From IMG/VR virus record IMGVR_UViG_3300032070_000002, positions 1 to 64,000 of that record: a stretch of 64,000 bases of DNA; one strand, 5' to 3'. This DNA comes from a virus. The notes below the pieces were generated by a model. The model was not told the origin of the DNA and did not search any database. It saw only the letters and a program-made list of their open reading frames with translations. Shown here piece after piece: positions 16,111-24,606 of the stretch. Position 1 is the stretch's first letter. The number at the start of each line of letters is the position of its first letter. The translations under genes were made by a program, and so were the position numbers.

Positions 16111-18507
16111 ATGGCATATTCTATTGATATATTAGTAGGAGGAACAGCTTCAGCATCTTCTCAAAGTGGTGGATATGAAGCCACAAAAGGTTGCGATAAT
16201 AATGAAGTAACCAGATGGTCTACCAGTAATACCAATATGCCTTGTTGGTGGAAATATGACTTAGGTGTTGGAATAACTAAAAAAGTCGTAAAATTAAGAA
16301 TAAAACCAATGGTTTATCAAGGGCACGCTTTTTTGAAAGATTTTATTCTTCAAGGGTCGAATAATAATAGTGATTGGGTTAATATTTATACTGGTCAACA
16401 CGCTGATAATGAAAATTGGGAAGATTTTATTTTTACTAATATTAATTCGTATCGCTATTATAGAATATGGATTACGACTAATTGGAAACCTACGGGCGGT
16501 TCTACTATTTGGGAAATAGAAATGATGACGGATAATACTGTCTTTGAGGATTTCTCATTGGGAGCCGTTATAAAAAAGACAATTAATTTACAATATACAT
16601 TAAGTGCGTATACTTTTTGGAGAAATTATTTATTAAATTCTGTTTTACAGAAACCGTTGTCAGACGATTACTCCTTATCTGCTATATTAAAGAAGACTTT
16701 TTCTAGTTCATATTCATTACTTTCTAGCATTTTATTTGTAGAACGTAAAACGGATGTTATAGATTGGAATATAGCGGGAGAAATTTCTTTAGGGTTAGAG
16801 ACCGGCGGATTAAAAGTATTTTCCGGAATAGCAGAAATAACTAAAGTAATTGCATCCTTAAAAGATACCGGGTCTGCTTCAGATACTATAATTGATATAA
16901 ATAAAAACGGAATTAGTATATTTCCTGCTCCCGGAGATAGATTAGATATAGCTTTTAATAATACGGATAAATATACAACTTATAAATTTACTTCTCCGGT
17001 TCTAATTTTAGAACAAGATAAATTATCTATAGATGTTGATTCTGTAGCTACAGATGCGGAGGACTTAAATGTTAGAGTAGTTTTAAGAAGATTGACTTGT
17101 TATCCACCTTCTATAAAAAAGATAGAATTTTATAATAATTTAGTTAAACAAGGCACTACTATAGAACCTACTAATACTTTAAAAGTAAAAGTAATATTTA
17201 ATATAGAAATGAATGAAACTGCTAGTCCGACTATTGCTTTAAAGTTTGAAGACGGCACTACTCAAGATATAAGTAGCGGTAGTTGGACGCATACTAATTT
17301 AGAATACGATACATTTATAACAAATAATATAACTATAGCTAGTTCTAAAGTAGGTAAGGCGGTTATAGAAATTTCAGAGGTAATTGGACGTAATACCTTA
17401 CCTATGAATCCGGACGTATATTCTTCTGACTTTGATATAGAAGAAATAACAAGGATAGAATTTGAAAATAGTAATTTATATACTAATACGGCAAACAACG
17501 ATTTAGTATTAGATTATATACAAGCTACTCAAATGAAATTTTCTTTAGATAATGCTACTTGGAGTGCTTGGGAAGATTATGATACCTCAAAAACTATAGA
17601 TATTACTGACGTTTCTTTAGGAGGGAATAGCGTAGAAGGCGTTAAGACAGTTTATGTAAAATTTAAAACAAATAATGGCGAGTCTATAGCTTATTCTACT
17701 ACTATAAAATATTATTATGCCGCGTTAAGTTTTACTTTTGATTTAATTCAAATGGGTAATATTATAGGAGGTAATAATTATAGAGTTGAATTAGTTTACC
17801 CGGATAGTGTTGCTATAGTGCCATTAAAAAGTGTAAAGATTTATTTAAATGATGTTTTAACGATAGAAGATAAAATGCAAGATACGGTATATGGCGCTTC
17901 TATTAAAACTTGTTCGTCTTCTTTAAGAAAAATTACTTTATATGCAGGTTATGTATTAACTAGGAATGGCATAAAGTATACTATAGCAGAAGATACGGAA
18001 ATAATATTAGATGATATTCCTGCAGGAAATACGCATAGAATAGATTTAGTATACGTAGATTTAGAAGGTAATTTATTAGTTAAGAAAGGCGATTACGGTT
18101 TAACTGAAAATGCTTTACCTACTGCTACTTTATATCCGGTAGGTGCTTCGGTTAACACTTTTCCAAAAGCTCCGGAGGTTCAGGATGATTGGATTCCCCT
18201 TTATTATCTTTACGTACAATACGTGGGAGCTACTGATGATACTTCTAGAATTTCTATTAACTATACCGGCGATTTAAGACCTACAAGATTAATTTATTAC
18301 TTATCTAATTTAGAGGACGATGTTTATGAAGTAAAAGTAACGATAGAAGATATGGCAGGAAGAACGAAAGATGTAACTAAATCAATAACTACGTTATCTG
18401 TTCCAAGATTTGGTAGAATAAGAGCTTATACTAATAGCGGAAAGACGGTAGAAATAAATAGCGGCGATCCTACTACTCTTTCTACTATTTGGATTGTTGT
18501 AGAATAG
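16111..18507 (+). CDS. Large tail protein with N-terminal F5/8 type C (discoidin) domain
   Basis: Residues 1-145 of 798 form an F5/8C or CBM32-like domain: GGYEATKGCDNNEVTRWST, WWKYDLG, then FILQGSNNNSDW and YRYYRIWIT in the expected order. Such domains bind carbohydrates. A short repeated strand (YTLSAYTFW, YSLSAILKK, YSLLSSILF) follows at 165-205, then beta-rich domains, among them an Ig-like module near 340-450. A C-terminal part (about 530-700) resembles baseplate-attached carbohydrate modules. It is probably a baseplate or side-fibre adhesin. The domain at the N terminus rather than the tip is noteworthy. Confidence 0.65.
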   Translation: MAYSIDILVGGTASASSQSGGYEATKGCDNNEVTRWSTSNTNMPCWWKYDLGVGITKKVVKLRIKPMVYQGHAFLKDFILQGSNNNSDWVNIYTGQHADNENWEDFIFTNINSYRYYRIWITTNWKPTGGSTIWEIEMMTDNTVFEDFSLGAVIKKTINLQYTLSAYTFWRNYLLNSVLQKPLSDDYSLSAILKKTFSSSYSLLSSILFVERKTDVIDWNIAGEISLGLETGGLKVFSGIAEITKVIASLKDTGSASDTIIDINKNGISIFPAPGDRLDIAFNNTDKYTTYKFTSPVLILEQDKLSIDVDSVATDAEDLNVRVVLRRLTCYPPSIKKIEFYNNLVKQGTTIEPTNTLKVKVIFNIEMNETASPTIALKFEDGTTQDISSGSWTHTNLEYDTFITNNITIASSKVGKAVIEISEVIGRNTLPMNPDVYSSDFDIEEITRIEFENSNLYTNTANNDLVLDYIQATQMKFSLDNATWSAWEDYDTSKTIDITDVSLGGNSVEGVKTVYVKFKTNNGESIAYSTTIKYYYAALSFTFDLIQMGNIIGGNNYRVELVYPDSVAIVPLKSVKIYLNDVLTIEDKMQDTVYGASIKTCSSSLRKITLYAGYVLTRNGIKYTIAEDTEIILDDIPAGNTHRIDLVYVDLEGNLLVKKGDYGLTENALPTATLYPVGASVNTFPKAPEVQDDWIPLYYLYVQYVGATDDTSRISINYTGDLRPTRLIYYLSNLEDDVYEVKVTIEDMAGRTKDVTKSITTLSVPRFGRIRAYTNSGKTVEINSGDPTTLSTIWIVVE

Positions 18508-18517
18508 GAGAAATAAT

Positions 18518-20821
18518 ATGGGGTTATTTCCTTCAGACGGCATTTATTATTCGGTTAGTGTAACACCAAAAAGATATATAAGAGTAGAAGTAAGATATGA
18601 GTATATAGGAACTACTTATCCGCAAGCGTGGCATCCCAGCCCTCCTCAAGATAGTATTACTATAACTGAACAGACGGGTAGTCCCGCCGGTACTTGTACG
18701 GGAACGCATAATTATGGAGAAAAGTATATTTATAAGGCCCCCGGTTCCGTATATCACCATTATAAAATTATTACTACCGCAAGTGTAATATATAAATTTC
18801 AGAATTTATTAGATGCTTTAGCTACCGCGGGCTACGATTCTGCAACATATGAAATAGTAGGAATAGATACTGACTTTAGCATAACCGATCCCAATGCGGG
18901 TATTAACGTATTACAATTAGAAGGAACTCAGCCTGCCGGAACAGAATTTACAGGAATGCCTAAACAAGAAATACTAACAAATAATTTAACTGAAAAAGAA
19001 ATTATTAAAACACAAAATAGAATATTGCTTACTAGATTAATAGCATCTGCTTTTAGTCAAGGTACGTCTACAAATATTCATATATTTAGTAACGCGGTTA
19101 ATACTGATCCAGCTTATTGGCTTTATTGCCCGGGTACTAAATATTACGATATTACTATTGTAGCAGTATTACAAAAAATATTAGACCCCGCGGGATGGAA
19201 TGAAGGTTTTAATTATGATGTAAATAAGCCTGAAGGAACGGATACTACTAAAGAGCCTACGGCTTCAAGAAATGCTACTAATGAGAAATCTAATTCTGCC
19301 AGTGGAAACGGCCTTAATACCTTTCACGGTACGAGATATATTTATCCTAATTTATATACGGATGAAGGAGTATTTGATTACTTATATATTCCTTCGGATA
19401 TTTGGGCTACGGTTCAAATTAGTCCGGGCGTAGTAATAGGTTTAGGAGAAATAAGTATAGAGGATATAACTATAGAAAGAATTAAAAATAGTTTTGTAGA
19501 TGCGGATGAAATGACTTTTATAGAAAGAGTAAAATATGATGCGAATGGTAGTTTTACTGAAGGAGCTAAAGTATTCGGATTAATTTATGGTCAGACAAGA
19601 TTTGTAGGGTATATAGTTTCAAAAAATAGATTTATTTCAAGTAATGACCAATATATTAGATATGAAGCAGTAGGATTAAGGAGATGGTTATATCATTTAC
19701 CTTTTGCACAATTATATAATGTTAAAGATTCTAATACGAAAAGTTTATTTGAGAAGGTATTAAATTCGGTTCCAAGTTTTATAATAGCGGATTACGATAC
19801 TAGTATTTTACCTACTAAGAACGTTCCAGATTTTTATACGGTAGCTGCTAATATAGGTCCGACTTTAGACGATATATTAGATAAAGCGGGACACTATGCT
19901 TACTACATAGATACTACTAAAAAATTAACAGTTTATGACTTAAAAGCTTTACCTAGTTATGTAGAATTAAAAATGTCTACGGAAGGATGGTATTTGAAAG
20001 GCCATCCTGAGTGTAAAATATTAGAGAAAAATTTAAGCGGAGATATTTCACAAGCGGTAACAAGGGCTATCCTTTTAGGCGATTTTACTACAACTGTTAA
20101 AAAAGTTAAAGCTACTGCTACGTTAGTACCAAATACTGTATTTTATATTATAGAATTAAATAATCAAATTTTAAATACTATTCCCGGGAGAAAGGATACA
20201 GTTATAATTGAAAAAATAGGCGATTATGAAGCTAGTCCTACTATATTACCTTCTTATATTAGACTTTCGGATGGAACTATTAAGGGCGTTAGAAATATGT
20301 TTGCAACAGATATAAATTCTTTTGAAGTATATGTTACCGCAGCTTTTGTAGGAAGTCCGGTAAAATATGATACGGGTTGGGTAGGAACTGCTTTTTCCTT
20401 ATTTAATATACAAAATGTAATTCAAAGATATGATACAAAATTTAAATTAATTAAAGGAACAACGGGATTAGATAGAGACGATACGGGCGCAATGCAATTA
20501 TACGCTAATAGCTTAATAGAGCCCTATAAGGATTATGCTATAGGAGGAACAATTACTTTAGATACTTTATTTACTACTTTAACAATAGGCAAGGCGGTTC
20601 GTTTGACAGGAACGGCACAAGCGGGTTGGACTACTACGGATTTAGTAGTAAAAAGTATCACCTTTAATGTTAGTGAATTAACAACGGTAGTAGAGTTAAC
20701 TAGTAATTATTTTATCGGTAGTGGAATAGTAGACCCTCGGTTAGAAGAAATAAAAGAGAAGAGAACTGCGGAACAAGCAAGAATAGATATGTTAAGACGT
20801 TTAGGAGAATTAGAAAGATAA
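18518..20821 (+). CDS. Baseplate / tail-tip protein, 767 aa
   Basis: The central part has the pattern of siphovirus tail-tip hub proteins: ERVKYDANGSFTEGAKVFGLIYGQTRFVGYIV, then YEAVGLRRWLYHLP, VPDFYTVAANIGPTLDDILDKAG, and YYIDTTKKLTVYDL. This recalls the gp27-like hub folds with a late-control-like middle. The N-terminal 300 residues are beta-rich with aromatic patches. The C terminus is a coiled coil (RLEEIKEKRTAEQARIDMLRRLGELE), suiting trimerisation or fibre attachment. It is the last structural gene before a terminator. Confidence 0.65.
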   Translation: MGLFPSDGIYYSVSVTPKRYIRVEVRYEYIGTTYPQAWHPSPPQDSITITEQTGSPAGTCTGTHNYGEKYIYKAPGSVYHHYKIITTASVIYKFQNLLDALATAGYDSATYEIVGIDTDFSITDPNAGINVLQLEGTQPAGTEFTGMPKQEILTNNLTEKEIIKTQNRILLTRLIASAFSQGTSTNIHIFSNAVNTDPAYWLYCPGTKYYDITIVAVLQKILDPAGWNEGFNYDVNKPEGTDTTKEPTASRNATNEKSNSASGNGLNTFHGTRYIYPNLYTDEGVFDYLYIPSDIWATVQISPGVVIGLGEISIEDITIERIKNSFVDADEMTFIERVKYDANGSFTEGAKVFGLIYGQTRFVGYIVSKNRFISSNDQYIRYEAVGLRRWLYHLPFAQLYNVKDSNTKSLFEKVLNSVPSFIIADYDTSILPTKNVPDFYTVAANIGPTLDDILDKAGHYAYYIDTTKKLTVYDLKALPSYVELKMSTEGWYLKGHPECKILEKNLSGDISQAVTRAILLGDFTTTVKKVKATATLVPNTVFYIIELNNQILNTIPGRKDTVIIEKIGDYEASPTILPSYIRLSDGTIKGVRNMFATDINSFEVYVTAAFVGSPVKYDTGWVGTAFSLFNIQNVIQRYDTKFKLIKGTTGLDRDDTGAMQLYANSLIEPYKDYAIGGTITLDTLFTTLTIGKAVRLTGTAQAGWTTTDLVVKSITFNVSELTTVVELTSNYFIGSGIVDPRLEEIKEKRTAEQARIDMLRRLGELER

Positions 20822-20831
20822 TTTTATAAAT

Positions 20832-20877
20832 AGGCTATATAGCTTCTTTTAATATTAAGTTATATAGCCTCTTTTTT
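20832..20877 (+). terminator. Terminator at the end of the structural module
   Basis: AGGCTATATA (20832-20841) pairs with TATATAGCCT (20861-20870), a 10-bp stem with a 19-nt loop, followed by CTTTTTT. It closes the late operon and is followed within 20 bases by a strong promoter. Confidence 0.85.
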
Positions 20878-20888
20878 GCCATTTTTTG

Positions 20889-20917
20889 TTGACAAACTCT
20901 TAAAACTATGTTATACT
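20889..20917 (+). promoter_or_regulatory. Sigma70-type promoter with extended -10 (copy 1)
   Basis: TTGACA at 20889-20894, a 17-bp spacer, and TATACT at 20912-20917 with TG upstream (extended -10). The core is nearly identical to those at 21310, 25904 and 28292. Start of transcription would fall at about 20924, which is the ATG of the next gene. Confidence 0.88.
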
Positions 20918-20923
20918 TATAAT

Positions 20924-21313
20924 ATGAATTTAAAATTTTATGAAAGGGAATGGAGAGTATATGCAGATTATTGGAAAGTTAATTATACTCCAAAAGAAGC
21001 TTTAAAGATAGGAAATAAGTTAGCAAAACATTTTAAAATTAAGTATGTACAATTTCGGTTTACTAGTAATCAGAATGGATATGCTAATTATTGGGGTAGG
21101 ATTACTTTACCTAAACAAAATATTGCTTTAGCAATGATTTGTCACGAATTAGGGCATATACTTTCGGTTAAGAAATATGGTAGTAAAGGTAAGGGGCATA
21201 ATAAATGGTTAAAGAAAGCAAATAAACAAATATATAGGTATGCTATTAAATATTTACCTATTGAAATTTTATTAGGTATACGCACTCAAAAATTATTAGA
21301 AAATAAAAGTTGA
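20924..21313 (+). CDS. Small zinc metallopeptidase-like protein (SprT-like)
   Basis: The 129-residue protein holds HELGHIL (H74, E75, H78) with a possible third ligand in KGHNKW (H92), the HExxH...H plan of SprT/WLM-type zinc peptidases. I start at ATG 20924; an upstream in-frame TTG at 20876 falls in the terminator T-run and the promoter. With this start the ATG sits at the predicted +1, so the mRNA may be leaderless. The basic N-terminal helix (YADYWKVNYTPKEALKIG) may bind DNA. Targets are unknown. First gene of the early region. Confidence 0.65.
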   Translation: MNLKFYEREWRVYADYWKVNYTPKEALKIGNKLAKHFKIKYVQFRFTSNQNGYANYWGRITLPKQNIALAMICHELGHILSVKKYGSKGKGHNKWLKKANKQIYRYAIKYLPIEILLGIRTQKLLENKS

Positions 21314-21338
21314 CAAACGGTTAAAACTATGTTATACT
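21310..21338 (+). promoter_or_regulatory. Sigma70-type promoter (copy 2)
   Basis: TTGACA 21310-21315, 17-bp spacer, TATACT 21333-21338. The -35 begins inside the stop region of the peptidase gene. The next 26 bases up to GGAGGA are shared with the copy at 25904, so promoter and leader form one repeated unit of about 55 bp. Confidence 0.9.
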
Positions 21339-21370
21339 TAATATAGAAAATTAAAAAAGGAGGAAACAAA

Positions 21371-21583
21371 ATGAAAACTAAAAATTTAAAGGAAGAAATA
21401 GTAAGAGGATTATTAAGCGCGCGGGAAGATGTATACGGCTTTAATATTACCGAAGAAAACGCGAAGGAAGTAGCGGCTTTTTTAGCAGGATGGTTAAGTA
21501 TAAGTTGTAAAATTACTTTTAAGAATAATAAAACAATAACAAACGAGTTTAGGGAAAGATTAGGTAAGGATAAGTTAATATAA
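21371..21583 (+). CDS. Hypothetical early protein, 70 aa
   Basis: It is driven by the promoter at 21310 and has a perfect AAGGAGG site. The product is helical (LKEEIVRGLLSAREDVYGF, then ENAKEVAAFLAGW) with a basic C-terminal strand. Strong transcription and translation signals suggest an abundant early protein, perhaps a host-takeover factor. I do not recognise it. Confidence 0.6.
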   Translation: MKTKNLKEEIVRGLLSAREDVYGFNITEENAKEVAAFLAGWLSISCKITFKNNKTITNEFRERLGKDKLI

Positions 21584-21592
21584 AGATAAGCG

Positions 21593-21621
21593 TTGAAAAT
21601 AGTACAAAAGTGAGTTATAAT
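21593..21621 (+). promoter_or_regulatory. Sigma70-type promoter (non-cassette)
   Basis: TTGAAA 21593-21598, 17-bp spacer, TATAAT 21616-21621. It differs in spacer sequence from the four cassette promoters. It lies 20 bases before the next ATG, with AAGGAG in the leader. Confidence 0.75.
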
Positions 21622-21640
21622 TATATTATAAGGAGACAAA

Positions 21641-21826
21641 ATGAAAAAATTTAAAGTTACTTTTACGGTAGAGGGTAGTTTTATTGGAGACGACCAAAAA
21701 TTAAATAAGTCAAACGTAAAAAACGCATTACGTTTTACTTTTGATGAAATGTATGGTAAAAGTTATATGGGAAATCGTGATATAGATACGGCGATAAGTA
21801 AGTTAGAGGTTAAGGAAATAAAATAA
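21641..21826 (+). CDS. Hypothetical early protein, 61 aa
   Basis: A short protein with an N-terminal KKFKVTFTVEGSFIG strand pair and a helix with YGKSYMGN. It overlaps the next start by one base. Its own promoter and ribosome binding site support expression. The function is unknown. Confidence 0.5.
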   Translation: MKKFKVTFTVEGSFIGDDQKLNKSNVKNALRFTFDEMYGKSYMGNRDIDTAISKLEVKEIK

Positions 21827-21987
21827 TGAATAGAAAAACTTATTATTTATCCTATATAAATAAACAAGGCCAAAAGGTAGGCTATAAGGTAACCGGAACC
21901 GATTTAGATATAGCTATTGAAAAAATACATATATCTAAATTAGGCGGAATAAACTTAAGGTTAAAGGAGGCTATAAAAAATGACTAA
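21826..21987 (+). CDS. Hypothetical small protein, 53 aa
   Basis: It begins in the preceding stop (TAATG) and ends eight bases inside the next gene. The product opens with a beta hairpin (TYYLSYINKQGQKVGYKV) followed by a helix. Coupling on both sides is the evidence for translation. No family is recognised. Confidence 0.45.
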   Translation: MNRKTYYLSYINKQGQKVGYKVTGTDLDIAIEKIHISKLGGINLRLKEAIKND

Positions 21988-22402
21988 AAACATTGGCTTT
22001 ACTTGGCATTGTCATCACAATGTTTTAGCAGAATGGTGTTTCGGTTACAATGAAAGAGAAAACGCTATTAAAACTACTAAACCCAAAAACGAAATAGAAA
22101 CTCGTTTACGCCTATTCAAATTCGTTAAAGGCAAACTGCCCCTTGAATTAGTAGAGGCTCGGCAGAGGCGTGATGAGGCTTGGCAGAGGCGTGATGAGGC
22201 TTGGCAGAGGTGGGTGGAGGCTCGGCAGAAGTGGACTGAGGCTCGGCAGAAGTGCGATGAGGCTCGGCAGAAATACTATGAGGCTCGGCAGAAACCCTAT
22301 GAGGCTCTATCCAAACACAAAGACTTTTTAGAAGTCTTACACAAAAAAGAGTGCGGATGCAAAGAATGGAACGGTAACGAAATAGTATTCCCGAAGGAGT
22401 AA
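21980..22402 (+). CDS. Heptapeptide-repeat protein, 140 aa
   Basis: The N-terminal 57 residues include a WHCHHN cluster and aromatic residues. Residues 59-109 consist of seven tandem 7-residue units of the form EA(R/W)QxxxD, for example EARQKCD and EAWQRRD. This gives a very charged single helix or coiled coil. The C terminus has a CGCKEWNG cysteine pair. Codons in the repeat are much more GC-rich than elsewhere. Repeat number may vary between relatives. The function is unknown. The gene has a good AAAGGAGG site. Confidence 0.6.
   Translation: MTKNIGFTWHCHHNVLAEWCFGYNERENAIKTTKPKNEIETRLRLFKFVKGKLPLELVEARQRRDEAWQRRDEAWQRWVEARQKWTEARQKCDEARQKYYEARQKPYEALSKHKDFLEVLHKKECGCKEWNGNEIVFPKE
22154..22306 (+). 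repeat. Seven-copy 21-nt tandem coding repeat
   Basis: Units begin GAGGCTCGGCAG or GAGGCTTGGCAG and are 21 nt long from 22154 to 22300, followed by a partial unit. The changes between units are mostly in codons 3 and 5-7. The repeat is in frame, so copy-number change alters the helix by whole heptads. Confidence 0.9.
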
Positions 22403-22405
22403 AAA

Positions 22406-22600
22406 ATGAAAAAGAAAGTAGTAGTAGAAATAGATATATGTAATAATAGTAATAAATATTGTAGTTATCTCTGTCCTTTCTTTTTAGATAACGGAGATAA
22501 CGAGCACTCCCAATATTGGTGTAATTTATTTAAGGAAGAATTGCAAATTAATTTAGCGATAGTAAGAAGTTTAAAATGTAGACGAGGAGAAGTGAAATGA
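22406..22600 (+). CDS. Cysteine-rich small protein, 64 aa
   Basis: Six cysteines occur in a pattern CNNSNKYCSYLC, then WC and C near the end, suggesting a metal site. The start follows a GGAG site. It overlaps the next gene by four bases. The function is unknown; small zinc-binding proteins of this kind are frequent in early phage regions. Confidence 0.5.
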   Translation: MKKKVVVEIDICNNSNKYCSYLCPFFLDNGDNEHSQYWCNLFKEELQINLAIVRSLKCRRGEVK

Positions 22601-22869
22601 AAAAACAAAAAAGATTTCGTGCCAGTATTTATATTGACATCTTTATAGAAGAAATTAAAATAAAGATATGCGGTGGACAGGAGATAGAAGAATATAAAGA
22701 TTTAGAAGAAATGAGAGAAGAAGCAAAAAGAAGAATACAAGAAGTAGTAGACGAAATTACTAATACCGAAAATAAAAATATTCCTGACGAAGTATTTAAT
22801 CCGTACGTAGGGGGAGTAGCGGCTTATAATACAAGAGATTTATTAAGGCCGTTAGATAGAGAAATATAG
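22597..22869 (+). CDS. Hypothetical protein, 90 aa
   Basis: An N-terminal strand region (FRASIYIDIFIEEIKIKI) is followed by a Glu/Arg-rich helix (EEMREEAKRRIQEVVDEI) and a short tail. It overlaps the previous stop by four bases. I do not recognise the family. Confidence 0.5.
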   Translation: MKKQKRFRASIYIDIFIEEIKIKICGGQEIEEYKDLEEMREEAKRRIQEVVDEITNTENKNIPDEVFNPYVGGVAAYNTRDLLRPLDREI

Positions 22870-22880
22870 GAGGAAACAAA

Positions 22881-23045
22881 ATGAAAAAATGGCTTAACAA
22901 TACTATATATCCTTGTAAGAAGATAGGGCATTATCCTCAAATATATATTGAAAGGGTTATAGTAAAGTTTAATCGTAAAGGTATAAGTATAGGTCTTTTT
23001 GAAGAAAAAGGAGGAGTAGGAACTAGTATAACTATGACTAAATAA
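22881..23045 (+). CDS. Hypothetical small protein, 54 aa
   Basis: It has a strong AGGAGG site eight bases before the ATG. The product is basic and beta-rich (YIERVIVKFNRKGISIGLFEE). No motif is recognised. It is followed by 49 bases without a gene. Confidence 0.5.
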   Translation: MKKWLNNTIYPCKKIGHYPQIYIERVIVKFNRKGISIGLFEEKGGVGTSITMTK

Positions 23046-23094
23046 TATGCGAGATTATTAATGAAACGATTAAAATTAGCATTGGAGGACTAAA

Positions 23095-23382
23095 ATGTTT
23101 AAAAAATTACTATTAGCTTTTTGTATAATTTATACTCTCATAAATATCTTTAGTAATAAAAAAGAAATAGTAACAAAGTATGTAGTAGTAAAAGAAGAAG
23201 TAAAAACGCCTGAAGTAGAAATTCAAAAAATTAATGAAAGAATAGAGAGAGGCAATCAAGCCGTTTCTAATTACTTTAATTATCTTACGGAAAGAAGTAG
23301 AAGGGACGAACAATGGAATCACGAAGAAAGGGTTGAGGAAATTAAAAGTAAAGGAAATAATCTTAGAGTGGAGGTAAAATAG
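23095..23382 (+). CDS. Single-pass membrane-anchored coiled-coil protein, 95 aa
   Basis: An N-terminal hydrophobic segment (residues 5-20, LLLAFCIIYTLINIF) is followed by a charged helical region with heptad-like spacing (VEIQKINERIERGNQAV). The plan resembles inner-membrane spanin subunits or other phage membrane anchors, but no outer-membrane partner or endolysin is nearby. It overlaps the ligase start by one base. Confidence 0.5.
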   Translation: MFKKLLLAFCIIYTLINIFSNKKEIVTKYVVVKEEVKTPEVEIQKINERIERGNQAVSNYFNYLTERSRRDEQWNHEERVEEIKSKGNNLRVEVK

Positions 23383-24320
23383 TGGAAAATAACATCCGTC
23401 CAATGGGAGCTAATGCTTTAAGTAAAGATAAAAGAGATAACTACCTAGACGACCCTAATTATATCGGAGAGTGTAAATTTGACGGTTCTCGTTATGTTTT
23501 ACAAATAGATAAAGACAATAAAGTTTATTTAACTAGTAGAAGAGAAAGTGTAGATGGAAGCGGTATGGTAGATAAGACTAAAAACGTTCCTCATATAATA
23601 AAGGATATACAAAAGTTAAAAGGAATATATAGTATTATATTAGATGGAGAGATAGATATTGCGGGGGACAAAAGAAATTTTAAATACGTGCAAGGAATTA
23701 TGGGTTCTCTTTGTGATAGAGCAATCCAATTACAAACAGATAACGAATGGCTTATATATAAATGTTTTGACATACTGGAATATAATAGAGAGGATTTACG
23801 GTGTAAGCCGTTAAAATTAAGGCGTAAAATATTAGAACAGATACTTGACACTACGGAGTTGAGATATATAAAAGTCGTGGAGCAATTCCCGGATAAAAGG
23901 AAGTTGTTAGAGGAAGAAATTAAGAAAGGCAATGAAGGTATAATGCTTAAAAATTTAGATAGTATTTATGTAGAAGGTAAGAAGCCAAGTCAGACTTGGT
24001 ATAAGGTAAAAAGAAAAGCAACTTTTGACGGAATAGTAAAAGGATATAAGTTAGGAACACCGGGAACCAAGTATGAAAAAATGTTAGGAACACTTACAAT
24101 TTATCAATACTTAAATGGCCAACTAATAGAGACTTCGGAAATAGGCGGTTTAACAGAAGAAGAAAGAATAGAGTTTAAGAAACGTTTAGATAAGGGAGAA
24201 ACTTTTATAGTGGAATTTGAAGCGCAAGAAGCGTATGGAAATAATCGTTATAGGCATCCTCATTTTTTAAGGTTAAGGGAGGATAAGAATCCTTCGGAGT
24301 GCATATATGGAAAAAGTTAA
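23382..24320 (+). CDS. ATP-dependent DNA ligase
   Basis: The 312-residue protein starts at GTG 23382. It has the nucleotidyltransferase core: motif I ECKFDGSR with K32 as adenylation lysine, LTSRRES (motif III area), LDGEID, KCFDILEY, then EGIMLKN (motif IV) and WYKVKRK (motif V). An OB-fold domain follows from about 215. It seals nicks in phage DNA replication and recombination. No zinc finger or BRCT domain is present, in keeping with compact phage ligases. Confidence 0.9.
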   Translation: MENNIRPMGANALSKDKRDNYLDDPNYIGECKFDGSRYVLQIDKDNKVYLTSRRESVDGSGMVDKTKNVPHIIKDIQKLKGIYSIILDGEIDIAGDKRNFKYVQGIMGSLCDRAIQLQTDNEWLIYKCFDILEYNREDLRCKPLKLRRKILEQILDTTELRYIKVVEQFPDKRKLLEEEIKKGNEGIMLKNLDSIYVEGKKPSQTWYKVKRKATFDGIVKGYKLGTPGTKYEKMLGTLTIYQYLNGQLIETSEIGGLTEEERIEFKKRLDKGETFIVEFEAQEAYGNNRYRHPHFLRLREDKNPSECIYGKS

Positions 24321-24504
24321 TGATTACGAATTTTGTTTAAATAGTAAAAGATGGATTTGTTTAATGCTACGTTCCCCTAGAAATTGTCCCTATGAGAATG
24401 AACAATTATTACAATGTCAAAGTTGCGGTTATTATGAGTTAAGAAAACCAAGTCAATATCTATTAAAAATATTAAAAATAATTAGAAGTATAGGAAACAA
24501 ATGA
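24307..24504 (+). CDS. Cysteine-rich small protein, 65 aa
   Basis: It overlaps the ligase end by 14 bases. Cysteines occur as C, C, CPYENEQLLQCQSCGYYEL, forming a likely zinc knuckle (residues 28-43), followed by a basic helix. The function is unknown. Confidence 0.5.
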   Translation: MEKVNDYEFCLNSKRWICLMLRSPRNCPYENEQLLQCQSCGYYELRKPSQYLLKILKIIRSIGNK

Positions 24505-24593
24505 GAATAGGAATAATCGGCCCGGAAGAAAGTAAGTTTACAGAAAAATCTAAACAAGATTGGTTAGTAGATTTAATTAGGAGAATAATATAA
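24501..24593 (+). CDS. Very short ORF, possibly the truncated start of a Rossmann-type protein
   Basis: Thirty codons begin with a MRIGIIGPEES glycine-rich strand-loop that looks like the first strand of a nucleotide-binding fold, but the frame ends at TAA 24591. The ATG overlaps the preceding stop. It may be a remnant of a SLOG-like or similar gene, or a true micro-protein. Confidence 0.3.
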   Translation: MRIGIIGPEESKFTEKSKQDWLVDLIRRII

Positions 24594-24606
24594 ATAGGAA
24601 TAAAAA

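Noticed and set aside
20876-20926. Upstream TTG start for the HELGH peptidase
   Set aside because: The extension lies in the terminator T-run and the promoter, so it cannot be part of a transcript from that promoter.
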